From Sphingopyxis soli (lineage in GTDB: Bacteria > Pseudomonadota > Alphaproteobacteria > Sphingomonadales > Sphingomonadaceae): DNA of 64,000 bases. The number at the start of each line of letters is the position of its first letter. Within the stretch, counting starts at the first letter, position 1. The position numbers and the translations under genes were made by a program. This document shows positions 40,657 to 49,139 of the stretch, one piece after another. The stretch covers positions 1-64,000 of the forward strand of contig NZ_JAFMTR010000033.1 in the NCBI RefSeq assembly GCF_018682675.1. The letters are read 5' to 3'. The notes beneath the pieces are model-generated. The model searched no databases and was not told the origin of the DNA. It worked only from the letters and a program-made list of their open reading frames with translations.

Positions 40657-42280
40657 AGATCGCCTCCTTGAAGGGAGCCATGCCGACGCGGCGGAAGGTG
40701 TCGACGAAGCGCTCGCCCTCGGACCGTTCTGCGAGATATCTGTCGGTCACGCGCTCGATCGCGTCGACGATGCCGTCCTCGTCGAAGCCGGGGCCGGTGA
40801 TCGTGCCGAGCGACACATCCTCCGCCCCCGACCCGCCGAGCAAAAGCTGGTAATTCTCGGTGCCTTTGCGATCGACCCCCAGGATGCCGATGTGGCCGGC
40901 ATGGTGGTGCCCGCAGGCGTTGATGCAGCCTGAAATCTTGAGTTTCAGCTCGCCAAGCTCCTTCTGGCGGCCAAGGTCCGAGAAGCGCGCCGCGATCTTC
41001 TGCGCGACCGGGATCGAGCGCGCATTGGCGAGGCTGCAATAATCGAGCCCGGGGCAGGCGATGATGTCGCTGATCAGGTCGAGGTTCGGCGTCGCGAGCC
41101 CCGCCGCGTCGAGCGCCTGCCAGATCGCGTAAAGGTCGGCCTTGCGGACGTGCGGCAGGACGATGTTCTGCGCATGGGTGACGCGGAGTTCGTCGTGGCT
41201 GTACCGCTCGGCAAGATCCGCCATCAGGTCGATCTGGGCCGAGCTGGCGTCACCGGGGATGCCGCCAATGGGCTTCAGGCTGATGTTGACGATCGCATGG
41301 CCGGGTACCTTGTGCGCGGCGACATTCTGATCGACCCAGACAGCGAAGTCGGGATCGCTGCGGTCGATCGCGTCGGGGGCCGAGGCGTCGAGCGCGGGCG
41401 GCGCGAATTGCTTCGCGATGCGGTCGAACTCGGCCTTCGGCGGGTCGATGCCCAGCGACTTCACATGCGCGAACTCTTCCTCGACCTGGCGGCGATATTC
41501 GTCGGCGCCAAGCTCGTGGATCAGGATCTTGATCCGCGCCTTGTAGATATTGTCGCGGCGGCCGTAGCGGTTGTACACGCGCAGGCACGCTTCGGCATAG
41601 CTCAGCATATCCTCGAGCGGCACGAAATCCTTGATCAGCGGTGCGATCATCGGGGTGCGGCCCATGCCGCCGCCAACGTAGAAAGCGGCGCCATGGACGC
41701 CGTCCTTCTCGACGATCTGGATGCCGATGTCGTGCAGGCGCATCGCCGCGCGATCCTCGTCGGCGGCGATTACGGCGATCTTGAACTTGCGCGGCAGATA
41801 GCTGAATTCGGGGTGGAAGCTCGACCATTGGCGCAGCAGTTCGGCCCAGGGGCGCGGATCGGTGATCTCGTCGGCGGCGGCGCCGGCCCATTGGTCCGAG
41901 CTGATGTTGCGGATGCAGTTGCCGCTCGTCTGGATCGCATGCATTTCGACCGACGCCAAGTCCTCGAGGATCGCGGGCGCATCCTCGAGTTTGATCCAGT
42001 TATACTGGATGTTCTGGCGCGTGGTGAAATGGCCGTAGTCGCGGTCATATTTGCGCGCGATATGCGCCAGCATCCGCATCTGGCGGCTGTCGAGCGTGCC
42101 ATAGGGCACTGCGACGCGCAGCATATAGGCGTGGAGCTGGAGGTAGAGACCGTTCATCAGGCGCAGAGGTTTGAACTGGTCCTCGGTGATTTCGCCGGCG
42201 AGGCGGCGGCGCACCTGATCCGAAAATTCGGCAACGCGGGCGGCGACCATCGCATGGTCATATTCGTCATATTTATACAT
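40649..42280 (-). CDS. cysI: Sulfite reductase hemoprotein
   Basis: A 543-residue siroheme and 4Fe-4S enzyme reducing sulfite to sulfide. Two ferredoxin-like half-domains are visible (RDYGHFTTRQNIQYNWI; LRVTHAQNIVLPHV). The cluster ligands lie in CPGLDYCSLANARS and SGCINACGHHHAGHIGI. It starts 1 base before the DUF2849 stop. Electron donor unclear; no cysJ is nearby, so a ferredoxin-type donor is plausible. Confidence 0.94.
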   Translation of the reverse strand: MYKYDEYDHAMVAARVAEFSDQVRRRLAGEITEDQFKPLRLMNGLYLQLHAYMLRVAVPYGTLDSRQMRMLAHIARKYDRDYGHFTTRQNIQYNWIKLEDAPAILEDLASVEMHAIQTSGNCIRNISSDQWAGAAADEITDPRPWAELLRQWSSFHPEFSYLPRKFKIAVIAADEDRAAMRLHDIGIQIVEKDGVHGAAFYVGGGMGRTPMIAPLIKDFVPLEDMLSYAEACLRVYNRYGRRDNIYKARIKILIHELGADEYRRQVEEEFAHVKSLGIDPPKAEFDRIAKQFAPPALDASAPDAIDRSDPDFAVWVDQNVAAHKVPGHAIVNISLKPIGGIPGDASSAQIDLMADLAERYSHDELRVTHAQNIVLPHVRKADLYAIWQALDAAGLATPNLDLISDIIACPGLDYCSLANARSIPVAQKIAARFSDLGRQKELGELKLKISGCINACGHHHAGHIGILGVDRKGTENYQLLLGGSGAEDVSLGTITGPGFDEDGIVDAIERVTDRYLAERSEGERFVDTFRRVGMAPFKEAIYG

Positions 42281-42281
42281 G

Positions 42282-42578
42282 TCAGATCACCCAGTCGCCG
42301 GCCGCGGGATCGGCGGGTTTCAACGTCAGGTCGGGGCGCACCGTCGGGCCAAGCGCGCGGATGCGGTCCTTGATATGCGCGGGGCGCGGGCCGTCGGGGG
42401 TCATTTCGCCGCTGATGATATAGGGCGCGTTGACGCGGCGCGCGGCTTCCTCGACCGCGAGGATCGCCTCGCCATGCTCGCCGACATCGACGGCATCCTC
42501 GATATGGATCGACCAGTCGCTTCCGGTCCACCAGGTGACAAATCCTGTTTTCAGGTCATTGCCCGTGAGCAATTTCAT
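42282..42578 (-). CDS. DUF2849 protein
   Basis: A 98-residue protein (begins MKLLTGNDLKTGFVTWWTG). The family sits between siroheme methyltransferase and sulfite reductase genes in alphaproteobacteria and is assumed to serve sulfite reduction. No catalytic motif seen. Overlaps the methyltransferase stop by 4 bases. Confidence 0.9.
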   Translation of the reverse strand: MKLLTGNDLKTGFVTWWTGSDWSIHIEDAVDVGEHGEAILAVEEAARRVNAPYIISGEMTPDGPRPAHIKDRIRALGPTVRPDLTLKPADPAAGDWVI

Positions 42579-43372
42579 GTGAAATCCCCAATATTTTCCA
42601 GGTTTTTGGCGACGCCCGGCGCGCCGAGGCAATCGAGCGCGTCTGCGCGCGCCGCAACCCGGCCGACGATGATCAGCGCCGGACTGGCGACCCGTTCGCG
42701 CGCGACAAGGTCGCCGAGGTCGGTCAGCAACGTGCGAAGGACGCGCGCTTCGGCCGTGGTCCCGCGCTCGACCACCGCGACGGGCAGATCGGGCGAGACA
42801 CCATCCGCGATCAGCTTGTCGGCGATCGCATTGGCGGTCGCGAGGCCCATGTAGATGACCAGCGTGCGGCCATGCCCCGCGAGCCCCGACCAGTCCTGAT
42901 CGGTCAGATCCTTGCACTGGCCCGCGACGAAGCTGACCGCGCTCGCATCCTCGCGGTGGGTGAGGGGGAGTCCCGCCTGCGCGGCGCAGCCTGCTGCGGC
43001 GGTGATGCCGGGGACGACCTCGACCGCAACACCCGCGTCGCGCGCCGCGTCGAGTTCTTCGCCGCCGCGCCCGAAAATGAACGGATCGCCCCCCTTCAGG
43101 CGCACGACCTGCTTGCCCGCGAGCGTTTCACGCACGAGCAATTCGTTGATCAACTCCTGCTTCATCGTATGGCGGCTGCGCTGCTTGGCGACGCTGATCC
43201 GTTCGACGTGCGGCGGGATCAGCGCGAGTACGCCGTCGCCGACCAGCCCGTCGTGGACGACAAGGTCGGCGCTTGCCAGCAGCCGGGCGGCGCGCAAGGT
43301 CAGCAGGTCGGGATCGCCGGGACCGGCGCCGACGAGCCAGAGCTTGCCCGCAGAAGGGAGAGACTTTTCCAT
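42575..43372 (-). CDS. cobA: Uroporphyrinogen-III C-methyltransferase
   Basis: A 265-residue SUMT enzyme adding two methyl groups to uroporphyrinogen III to give precorrin-2, needed for the siroheme of the sulfite reductase below. Motifs: LVGAGPGDPDLLTLRAARLL, VVRLKGGDPFIFGRGGEE and VPGITAAAGCAAQAGLPLTH. It lacks the CysG dehydrogenase/chelatase half. First gene of the operon; the promoter region is 43,373-43,462. Confidence 0.93.
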   Translation of the reverse strand: MEKSLPSAGKLWLVGAGPGDPDLLTLRAARLLASADLVVHDGLVGDGVLALIPPHVERISVAKQRSRHTMKQELINELLVRETLAGKQVVRLKGGDPFIFGRGGEELDAARDAGVAVEVVPGITAAAGCAAQAGLPLTHREDASAVSFVAGQCKDLTDQDWSGLAGHGRTLVIYMGLATANAIADKLIADGVSPDLPVAVVERGTTAEARVLRTLLTDLGDLVARERVASPALIIVGRVAARADALDCLGAPGVAKNLENIGDFT

Positions 43373-43463
43373 GGCATGATAGGTGGTCCAGCGTGCCGCG
43401 AATAGCAAAGCAGGCTTTATTGGCGCTGGTGAAGGTAAAATTGCGCCGTCATTCAACCGCGAT

Positions 43464-43536
43464 CGTCGTCCCGGACTTGATCCCGGGTGCACGGCTTCAC
43501 CGCTGGAATCGACGCCGGATCAATTCCGGCATGACG
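43464..43536. repeat. Pair of short palindromes (CCCGGAC/CCGGAT type)
   Basis: CCCGG facing CCGGG (43,470-43,487) and GCCGGA facing TCCGGC (43,514-43,530) lie between the cobA promoter and the astD stop. They resemble intergenic repeats ending ATGACG. May terminate astD transcription. Confidence 0.5.
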
Positions 43537-43544
43537 AAAATGGA

Positions 43545-44990
43545 TCAGGAGTAGCTCTTGCGGATCAGCCCCGACCCTTCGGGATCGCGCAAACCCACAC
43601 CGATCGACGCCCGCATTGTGTCGCTTTCGGCGCTGGCGACCGGATAGGCGCAATAGTCGGCGGCGTAGAAGGCGCTCGGGCGGTGGTTGCCCGACAGGCC
43701 GATGCCGCCGAAGGGCGCGGCCGACGAGGCACCATTGGTCGGGCGGTTCCAATTGATGACGCCGGCGCGCGCATTGGCCCAGAACTGGTCGTAGAGCTGG
43801 GGCGTGCCGCCGATCAGCGACGCCGACAGGCCGAAGCTGGTATTGTTTGCCTCGGCGATCGCGGCCTCGAAGCTCCCGACGCGGACCACTTGAAGCAGCG
43901 GGCCGAAATGCTCGACGTCGGGCCGTTCGGGCATCGCGGTCACATCGATGATCCCGGGGGTGAGGAAGGGGCGCCCCTCGACCGGACGCGCCATGTGACG
44001 GACCACCTGGCCGCCGTTCGACATCAGGATCAGGAAGCTTTCGGTGAGATGGTCGGCCGCCTCATTGTCGATCACCGGCCCCATATAGGGCGCTGGGTCG
44101 GCGTGCGGATGGTCGACGATCAGCCGGTTCGACAGCGTCTTGACCGCTTCGAGGAGCGGCTCTGCCATGCTTTCCTTGACGATCAGGCGGCGCGCGTTGC
44201 TGCAACGCTGCCCCGCGCTGAGGAAAGCCGATTGCACCACCAATATGGCGGCGGTCGCGATATCGGCGGTGTCCCACACCACGATCGGATTGTTGCCGCC
44301 CATTTCAAGCGCGAGTATCTTGCCCGGCTTGTCGGCGAACTGGCGGCTGAGCGCGACGCCGGTGCGCGCAGACCCCGTGAACAGCAGCCCGTCGAGCCCG
44401 TCGTGGCCCGCAAGCGCCTTGCCGGTATCGGGGCCGCCGATGACGAGGCGCAGCACCTCTTCGGGGACGCCCGCGCTGTGGAACAGCTCGACGAGTTTCG
44501 CGCCAACCGCGGGCGTCTTTTCGGAGGGCTTGAACAGCACCGAATTGCCCGCGAGCAGCGCGGGGACGATATGGCCGTTCGGCAGGTGCGCGGGGAAATT
44601 ATAGGGGCCGAGGACGGCAAGCGCGCCGTGCGGCTTGTGACGCACCGCGTTGCGCAGCCCCATCGCTCCTTCGATGCGGCGGTTGGGCGTGCGTTCGGCA
44701 TAGGCCTTGATCGAAATATCGACCTTGTTCGCGACCGATTCGACTTCTGTCCGCGCCTCCCACAGCGGCTTGCCGGTCTCGCGGGCGATCAGGTCGGCCA
44801 GAACTTCGCCCTCGGCCTTCACCCGGTCGGCAAAGCGGCGGAGCGCTTCGGAGCGGAACGTCACCGCCTTCGACGCCCATGCGGGCCAGGCGGCGCGCGC
44901 GATCGCGACTTCCCGGTCGACATCGCTCGCCGCCCCGCGCCACAGTTCGTTGCCGGTCGCGGGTTCGAAGGAAAGCAGCGTGTCGCTCAT
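43545..44990 (-). CDS. astD: N-succinylglutamate 5-semialdehyde dehydrogenase
   Basis: A 481-residue aldehyde dehydrogenase of arginine succinyltransferase catabolism. NAD-binding and oxyanion region GPYNFPAHLPNGHIVPALLA; general base Glu in LEMGGNNPIVV; catalytic Cys in AGQRCSNARRL; C-terminal FGLSASLIGG. The ATG at 44,990 gives MSDTLLSFEP. Other ast genes are not in the window. A general aldehyde dehydrogenase is the alternative. Confidence 0.88.
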   Translation of the reverse strand: MSDTLLSFEPATGNELWRGAASDVDREVAIARAAWPAWASKAVTFRSEALRRFADRVKAEGEVLADLIARETGKPLWEARTEVESVANKVDISIKAYAERTPNRRIEGAMGLRNAVRHKPHGALAVLGPYNFPAHLPNGHIVPALLAGNSVLFKPSEKTPAVGAKLVELFHSAGVPEEVLRLVIGGPDTGKALAGHDGLDGLLFTGSARTGVALSRQFADKPGKILALEMGGNNPIVVWDTADIATAAILVVQSAFLSAGQRCSNARRLIVKESMAEPLLEAVKTLSNRLIVDHPHADPAPYMGPVIDNEAADHLTESFLILMSNGGQVVRHMARPVEGRPFLTPGIIDVTAMPERPDVEHFGPLLQVVRVGSFEAAIAEANNTSFGLSASLIGGTPQLYDQFWANARAGVINWNRPTNGASSAAPFGGIGLSGNHRPSAFYAADYCAYPVASAESDTMRASIGVGLRDPEGSGLIRKSYS

Positions 44991-45153
44991 GGTCCCCCGC
45001 CTCTTATCGGTGAAAGCGGATGGCGGCAACCGGGCTCGCTGCGCCGATGCGACGGATGGCTTGCGCCGGGCGCGCTGGGCGGCGATAGACGCGCAAGGGG
45101 CGATGGTTGCGGCGACGAGAAGGGGACGCGCGATTTCGGCAAGGCAGGATATC

Positions 45154-46029
45154 ATGCGCGACTGGGACGACCATTATTGGTGGTCGCACGACGGCGTCCG
45201 CCTGCACGCGCGCATCTATGCGGGGCCGAAGGGCAGCGAGGCCGCCCCGCCGATCCTCTGTATGCCGGGTCTCGCGCGCAACGCCCGCGATTTCGAGGCG
45301 CTCGCCCCGCACATGGCGGCAAAACGGCGGGTGATCGTCGCCGAATTCCGCGGTCGCGGCGAGAGCGCCTATGCCAAGGATCCGATGACCTACGTCCCGC
45401 TCACCTATGTGCAGGATGTGGTCGCGCTGCTCGACGAGCTGGCCATCGAGCGGTTCGCGACCGTCGGCACGTCGCTCGGCGGGCTCGTTTCGATGCTGCT
45501 GGCGGCGACCCAGCCGGGACGGATCGTCGGGGCGGTCCTCAACGACGTCGGGCCCGAGCTCGAGAAGGCGGGGCTCGACCGTATCCGCGACTATATCGGC
45601 GCCGGCGGCAGCCAGCCGACGTGGATCCACGCGGCGCGCGCCTATGGCGAGCTCAACGCCGCCATCTATCCCGCCTATGACATCCACGACTGGCTGCGCA
45701 TCACCAAGCGCACCCACCGGCTGACGCAGGAGGGCCGGATCGTCACCGATTACGACAAACAGATCGCCGCGCCGCTGCGCGTACCGAACGGAGACGATGC
45801 CGGGGTCGACCTGTGGCCGGCCTATCAGGCGCTCGGCGACGTTCCGGTCCTGATCCTGCGCGGGGCGCTGTCGGACATCGTGTCGGCCGGAGCGGCCCGC
45901 AAGATGGCGGATGCCTTGGCCAAAGCGCGGCTTGTCGAGGTGCCGGACGTCGGCCACGCCCCGACGATGGACGAAGGCGAAGCGCGCGCCGCGATCGATA
46001 TGTGGATGTCGGACCTGCCGGCCGCGTGA
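45154..46029 (+). CDS. Alpha/beta hydrolase
   Basis: A 291-residue cytosolic hydrolase. Oxyanion strand ILCMPGLARNARDFEALAPH, nucleophile elbow GTSLGGLVSM (Ser about 108), acidic residue in LRGALSDIVSA and His in DVGHAPTMDE. GGCAGGAT upstream of the ATG. Its stop overlaps the glycosyltransferase GTG start, so they are co-translated; the link between the two is unclear. Substrate unknown. Confidence 0.9.
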   Translation: MRDWDDHYWWSHDGVRLHARIYAGPKGSEAAPPILCMPGLARNARDFEALAPHMAAKRRVIVAEFRGRGESAYAKDPMTYVPLTYVQDVVALLDELAIERFATVGTSLGGLVSMLLAATQPGRIVGAVLNDVGPELEKAGLDRIRDYIGAGGSQPTWIHAARAYGELNAAIYPAYDIHDWLRITKRTHRLTQEGRIVTDYDKQIAAPLRVPNGDDAGVDLWPAYQALGDVPVLILRGALSDIVSAGAARKMADALAKARLVEVPDVGHAPTMDEGEARAAIDMWMSDLPAA

Positions 46030-47171
46030 CGGACACCCGCGCCCCCGTGCGGATACTGCACCTCCATTCCAGCTTTTCGCTGGGCGGGAAGGAGGCGCGC
46101 GCCGTCCGCCTGATGAACCTGATGGGGCGGCGTGCGCGTCATGTCGTCCTGTCCGCGATGCCCGACGCGCTGGACGCACGCGCAGCGATTGACCCCGGCA
46201 TCGACGTGCGTTTTCCCGCCGATGCACCGCCGCTGCACGGCAAGCCCGGGCTGTCGCGCTATCGCGCACTTGCGCGCTACATGCGGCGCTTCGATCTGGT
46301 CCTCAGCTATAATTGGGGCGCGATGGACGGAGTGATGGCGCACCGGATATTTTCGCCCTTCCTGCACCTGCCGCCGATGATCCACCACGAGGACGGCTTC
46401 AACGAGGATGAGAGCCTCCGTCGCAACTGGAAGCGCAACTGGTTCCGCTATGCCGCGCTGCCGACGACCGAGGCGCTGGTTGTGCCGTCGATGCAGCTCG
46501 AACGGATCGCCGCCGACGAATGGCGCAAGCGCCGCCGTGTACTGCTCGTTCGCAACGGGATCGACGTTGCTGCCTACGCCCGCGGTCCCGACGTGCCGAT
46601 CCCGGGGTTCGAGCGGCGGGAGGGCGACGTGGTGATCGGTACGGTCGCCGGGCTGCGCAAGGTCAAGGATCTGCCGCGGCTGGTCCGCGCCGTCGCCACG
46701 CTGCCAGCGAAAGTCCGGCTGGTGATCGTCGGCGAAGGGCCCGAACGTGCGGCGATCGCTGCCGAGGCGGCAGCAGCCGGTATCTCCGACCGGCTGGTCA
46801 TGCCGGGTTTCATGGCCGAGCCGGCACGCTGGATCGGCCATTTCGATCTGCTCGCGCTGTCGTCGCAGAGCGAGCAGGCGCCGATCGCGGTGATCGAGGC
46901 GATGGCGGCGGGCCTTCCGGTTGTCAGCCCCGACGTGGGCGATGTCGCGGCCATGGTGTCGGGGCAGAATTTCCCCTTCGTCGCCGCCGACGAGGCCGCC
47001 TTCCGCAAGGCCTTGGCAACATTGGCCGAAGACGCGGTGCTCCGCGCGCGCATTGGCCATGCCAACCGCGATGTCGCGTCGGCTCGCTTCGACGAATCAA
47101 TCATGGTCGCGGCCTATGAAAATCTCTATGGTCGCGCGCTCAAGGGGCGCAGCCTGTTCTCCGGGGAATAG
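46026..47171 (+). CDS. Glycosyltransferase, GT4-like
   Basis: A 381-residue GT-B enzyme. The N-terminal domain (LHLHSSFSLGGKEARAVRLM) has the donor-side glycine loop. The C-terminal domain has GTVAGLRKVKDLPRLVRAV, VIVGEGPERAAI and the nucleotide-sugar E-x7-E-like motif SSQSEQAPIAVIEAMAAGLP. Transfers a sugar to an envelope glycan or lipid; acceptor unknown. GTG start overlaps the hydrolase stop. Confidence 0.9.
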   Translation: MTDTRAPVRILHLHSSFSLGGKEARAVRLMNLMGRRARHVVLSAMPDALDARAAIDPGIDVRFPADAPPLHGKPGLSRYRALARYMRRFDLVLSYNWGAMDGVMAHRIFSPFLHLPPMIHHEDGFNEDESLRRNWKRNWFRYAALPTTEALVVPSMQLERIAADEWRKRRRVLLVRNGIDVAAYARGPDVPIPGFERREGDVVIGTVAGLRKVKDLPRLVRAVATLPAKVRLVIVGEGPERAAIAAEAAAAGISDRLVMPGFMAEPARWIGHFDLLALSSQSEQAPIAVIEAMAAGLPVVSPDVGDVAAMVSGQNFPFVAADEAAFRKALATLAEDAVLRARIGHANRDVASARFDESIMVAAYENLYGRALKGRSLFSGE

Positions 47172-47271
47172 CGGGCGCCCCCATTGACTTTCATGGCCGG
47201 CTTCCGCTTACGGAAGCGGTAAACGGGGGTTCCGGCGCGACGAAGGCCGGGCGGAGAGAAAGAGGTTTAGT

Positions 47272-48675
47272 GTGTTCAAAGGTTTGAAGCCCATCCTTTA
47301 CGGCGGCCGTGAAGTATGGCCGCTCGTCGAGGGTGGCAAGGGCGTGTCGGCGACCAACCATATGTCGAGCGGCGCCTGGGCGGCCGCGGGCGGGATCGGT
47401 ACCGTTTCGGCGGTCAATGCCGACAGCTATGACGCCGACGGCAATGTCATTCCGCAAATCTATCACGCTGCGACGCGCAAGGAGCGTCACCAGGAACTGA
47501 TCCAATATGCGATCGACGGCGCGGTCGAACAGGTGCGGCGCGCCTATGATATCGCGAGCGGCAAGGGCGCGATCAACATCAACGTGCTCTGGGAAATGGG
47601 CGGTGCGCAGCAGGTGCTCGAAGGCGTGCTCGAAAGGACCAGGGGTCTCGTGACCGGCGTGACCTGCGGCGCGGGGATGCCGTACAAGCTCAGCGAGATC
47701 GCGGCGAAGCACAATGTGAATTACCTGCCGATCATCTCGTCCGCGCGCGCGTTTCGCGCGCTGTGGAAACGCGCCTATCACAAGGTCGCCGACCTGATGG
47801 CGGCCGTGGTGTACGAGGATCCGTGGCTTGCCGGCGGCCACAACGGCCTGTCGAATGCCGAGGATCCGCGCAAGCCCGAGGATCCCTATCCGCGGGTCAA
47901 GGCGCTACGCGACACGATGCGCGCCGAAGGGATTTCGGATGACGTACCGATCGTGATGGCCGGCGGCGTCTGGTATTTGCGCGACTGGGAGCATTGGATC
48001 GACAATCCCGAACTCGGCCAGATCGTCTTCCAGTACGGCACGCGCCCGCTGCTCACCGAGGAAAGCCCGATCCCGCAGGAGTGGAAGGACCGCCTGCGCA
48101 CGCTCGACGAGGGCGACGTGCTGCTCCACCGCTTCTCGCCGACCGGTTTTTATTCGAGCGCGGTGCGCAATCCGTTTCTCCGCGACCTCGAAGCGCGCTC
48201 GGAACGCCAGATTCCCTATTCGAAACAGGAAGCGGGCGACCATGTGGTCCAGCTCGACGTCGGGGTGAAGGGCAAGAATTTCTGGGTCACCCCGCACGAC
48301 CGCGACCGCGCGCGCGACTGGGTTGCAGAGGGCTATACCGAAGCGCTCAAGACCCCCGACAACACCGTTGTCTTCGTCACCGACACCGACAAGGGCGTGA
48401 TCCGGAAGGACCAGGCCGACTGCATGGGTTGCCTTTCGCACTGCGGCTTTTCGGCGTGGAAGGACCATGACGATTATTCGACCGGCTACCTCGCCGATCC
48501 GCGCAGTTTCTGCATCCAGAAGACGCTGCAGGACATCGCGCATGGCGGCGACGTCGAACAGAATCTGATGTTCGCGGGCCACGCGGCGTTCAACTTCAAG
48601 ACCGACCCCTTCTACTCGAACAATTTCACCCCGACGGTGAAGCAGCTGGTCGACCGGATTTTGACGGGGGATTGA
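47272..48675 (+). CDS. Nitronate monooxygenase-like flavin oxidoreductase
   Basis: A 467-residue FMN TIM-barrel protein of the NAD(P)H-dependent flavin oxidoreductase family. The FMN region includes GLVTGVTCGAGMPYKLSEIA and PIVMAGGVWYLRDW. It is longer than typical nitronate monooxygenases (320-370), with a C-terminal extension carrying DCMGCLSHCGFSAW, a C-x2-C-x3-C set that could bind a metal or cluster. GTG start with GAGAAAGAGG-like ribosome site. Hairpin CTTCCG/CGGAAG at 47,201-47,216 upstream. Confidence 0.85.
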   Translation: MFKGLKPILYGGREVWPLVEGGKGVSATNHMSSGAWAAAGGIGTVSAVNADSYDADGNVIPQIYHAATRKERHQELIQYAIDGAVEQVRRAYDIASGKGAININVLWEMGGAQQVLEGVLERTRGLVTGVTCGAGMPYKLSEIAAKHNVNYLPIISSARAFRALWKRAYHKVADLMAAVVYEDPWLAGGHNGLSNAEDPRKPEDPYPRVKALRDTMRAEGISDDVPIVMAGGVWYLRDWEHWIDNPELGQIVFQYGTRPLLTEESPIPQEWKDRLRTLDEGDVLLHRFSPTGFYSSAVRNPFLRDLEARSERQIPYSKQEAGDHVVQLDVGVKGKNFWVTPHDRDRARDWVAEGYTEALKTPDNTVVFVTDTDKGVIRKDQADCMGCLSHCGFSAWKDHDDYSTGYLADPRSFCIQKTLQDIAHGGDVEQNLMFAGHAAFNFKTDPFYSNNFTPTVKQLVDRILTGD

Positions 48676-48683
48676 TCTCCCCC

Positions 48684-48716
48684 GTCATTGCGAGCGAAGC
48701 GAAGCAATCCAGAGCG
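48684..48716 (+). repeat. Left 33-bp inverted repeat of the GIY-YIG unit
   Basis: GTCATTGCGAGCG...AATCCAGAGCG. Its reverse complement matches 49,023-49,055 at 32 of 33 positions. It ends 3 bases before the GIY-YIG start codon. Confidence 0.85.
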
Positions 48717-48719
48717 GCC

Positions 48720-49022
48720 ATGCGCGAACGTCATCCGGCGGTTTACATCATGGCAAACAAGCGCAACGGCACGCTGTATACCGGCGTCACGTCGCAATTG
48801 GTGCAGCGGGTATGGCAGCATCGCGAAGGTTCGGGTGGCTTTTCCGAACGCTACGACTGCAAGTTGCTCGTTTGGTTCGAAATGCACGCGACGATGGAAG
48901 CCGCCATCGCGCGCGAGAAGCAGATCAAGGCGGGTAGTCGAGCAAAGAAGCTTGTTCTGATCGAAGCCGAAAATCCGCTTTGGCAGGATTTGTGGTCTCA
49001 GATCATCGACGGCAGCGAGTGA
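48720..49022 (+). CDS. GIY-YIG endonuclease-superfamily protein
   Basis: A 100-residue single-domain protein. GIY-YIG core: VYIMANKRNGTLYTGVTS, with the family Arg in LVQRVWQHREG and Glu in AIAREKQIKAG. Related small proteins (UPF0213/YhbQ type) are common but poorly understood DNA nucleases. ATG 48,720 follows the left repeat; the frame opens at 48,672 through the repeat. The right repeat begins at the base after the stop codon, so the gene is exactly framed, suggesting a repeat-linked mobile unit. Confidence 0.88.
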   Translation: MRERHPAVYIMANKRNGTLYTGVTSQLVQRVWQHREGSGGFSERYDCKLLVWFEMHATMEAAIAREKQIKAGSRAKKLVLIEAENPLWQDLWSQIIDGSE

Positions 49023-49112
49023 CGCTCTGGATTGCTTCGCTACGCTCGCAATGACGGCAAGTTGCAAAATTTCGTCATTGCGAGGAGCGTAGCGGCGAAG
49101 CAATCCAGAGCG
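49023..49112. repeat. Right inverted repeat plus a third copy forming a long hairpin
   Basis: 49,023-49,055 is the right arm of the GIY-YIG unit. 49,074-49,112 (GTCATTGCGAGGAGCGTAGC...CCAGAGCG) is a third copy in the left-arm orientation with a small insertion. The two face each other across 18 bases and can fold into a long stem, also usable as a bidirectional terminator. Confidence 0.8.
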
Positions 49113-49139
49113 GTCTTGCGCCGCCCCGCGAGGCTGGGC

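Noticed and set aside
47184-47212. Promoter TTGACT with a weak -10 before the nitronate monooxygenase-like gene
   Set aside because: The -10 (CTTACG) is too poor and overlaps a hairpin; not enough to list.
48684-49112. CRISPR array reading of the repeated GTCATTGCGAG units
   Set aside because: Copies are inverted, irregularly spaced and frame a gene; no cas genes or regular spacers exist.
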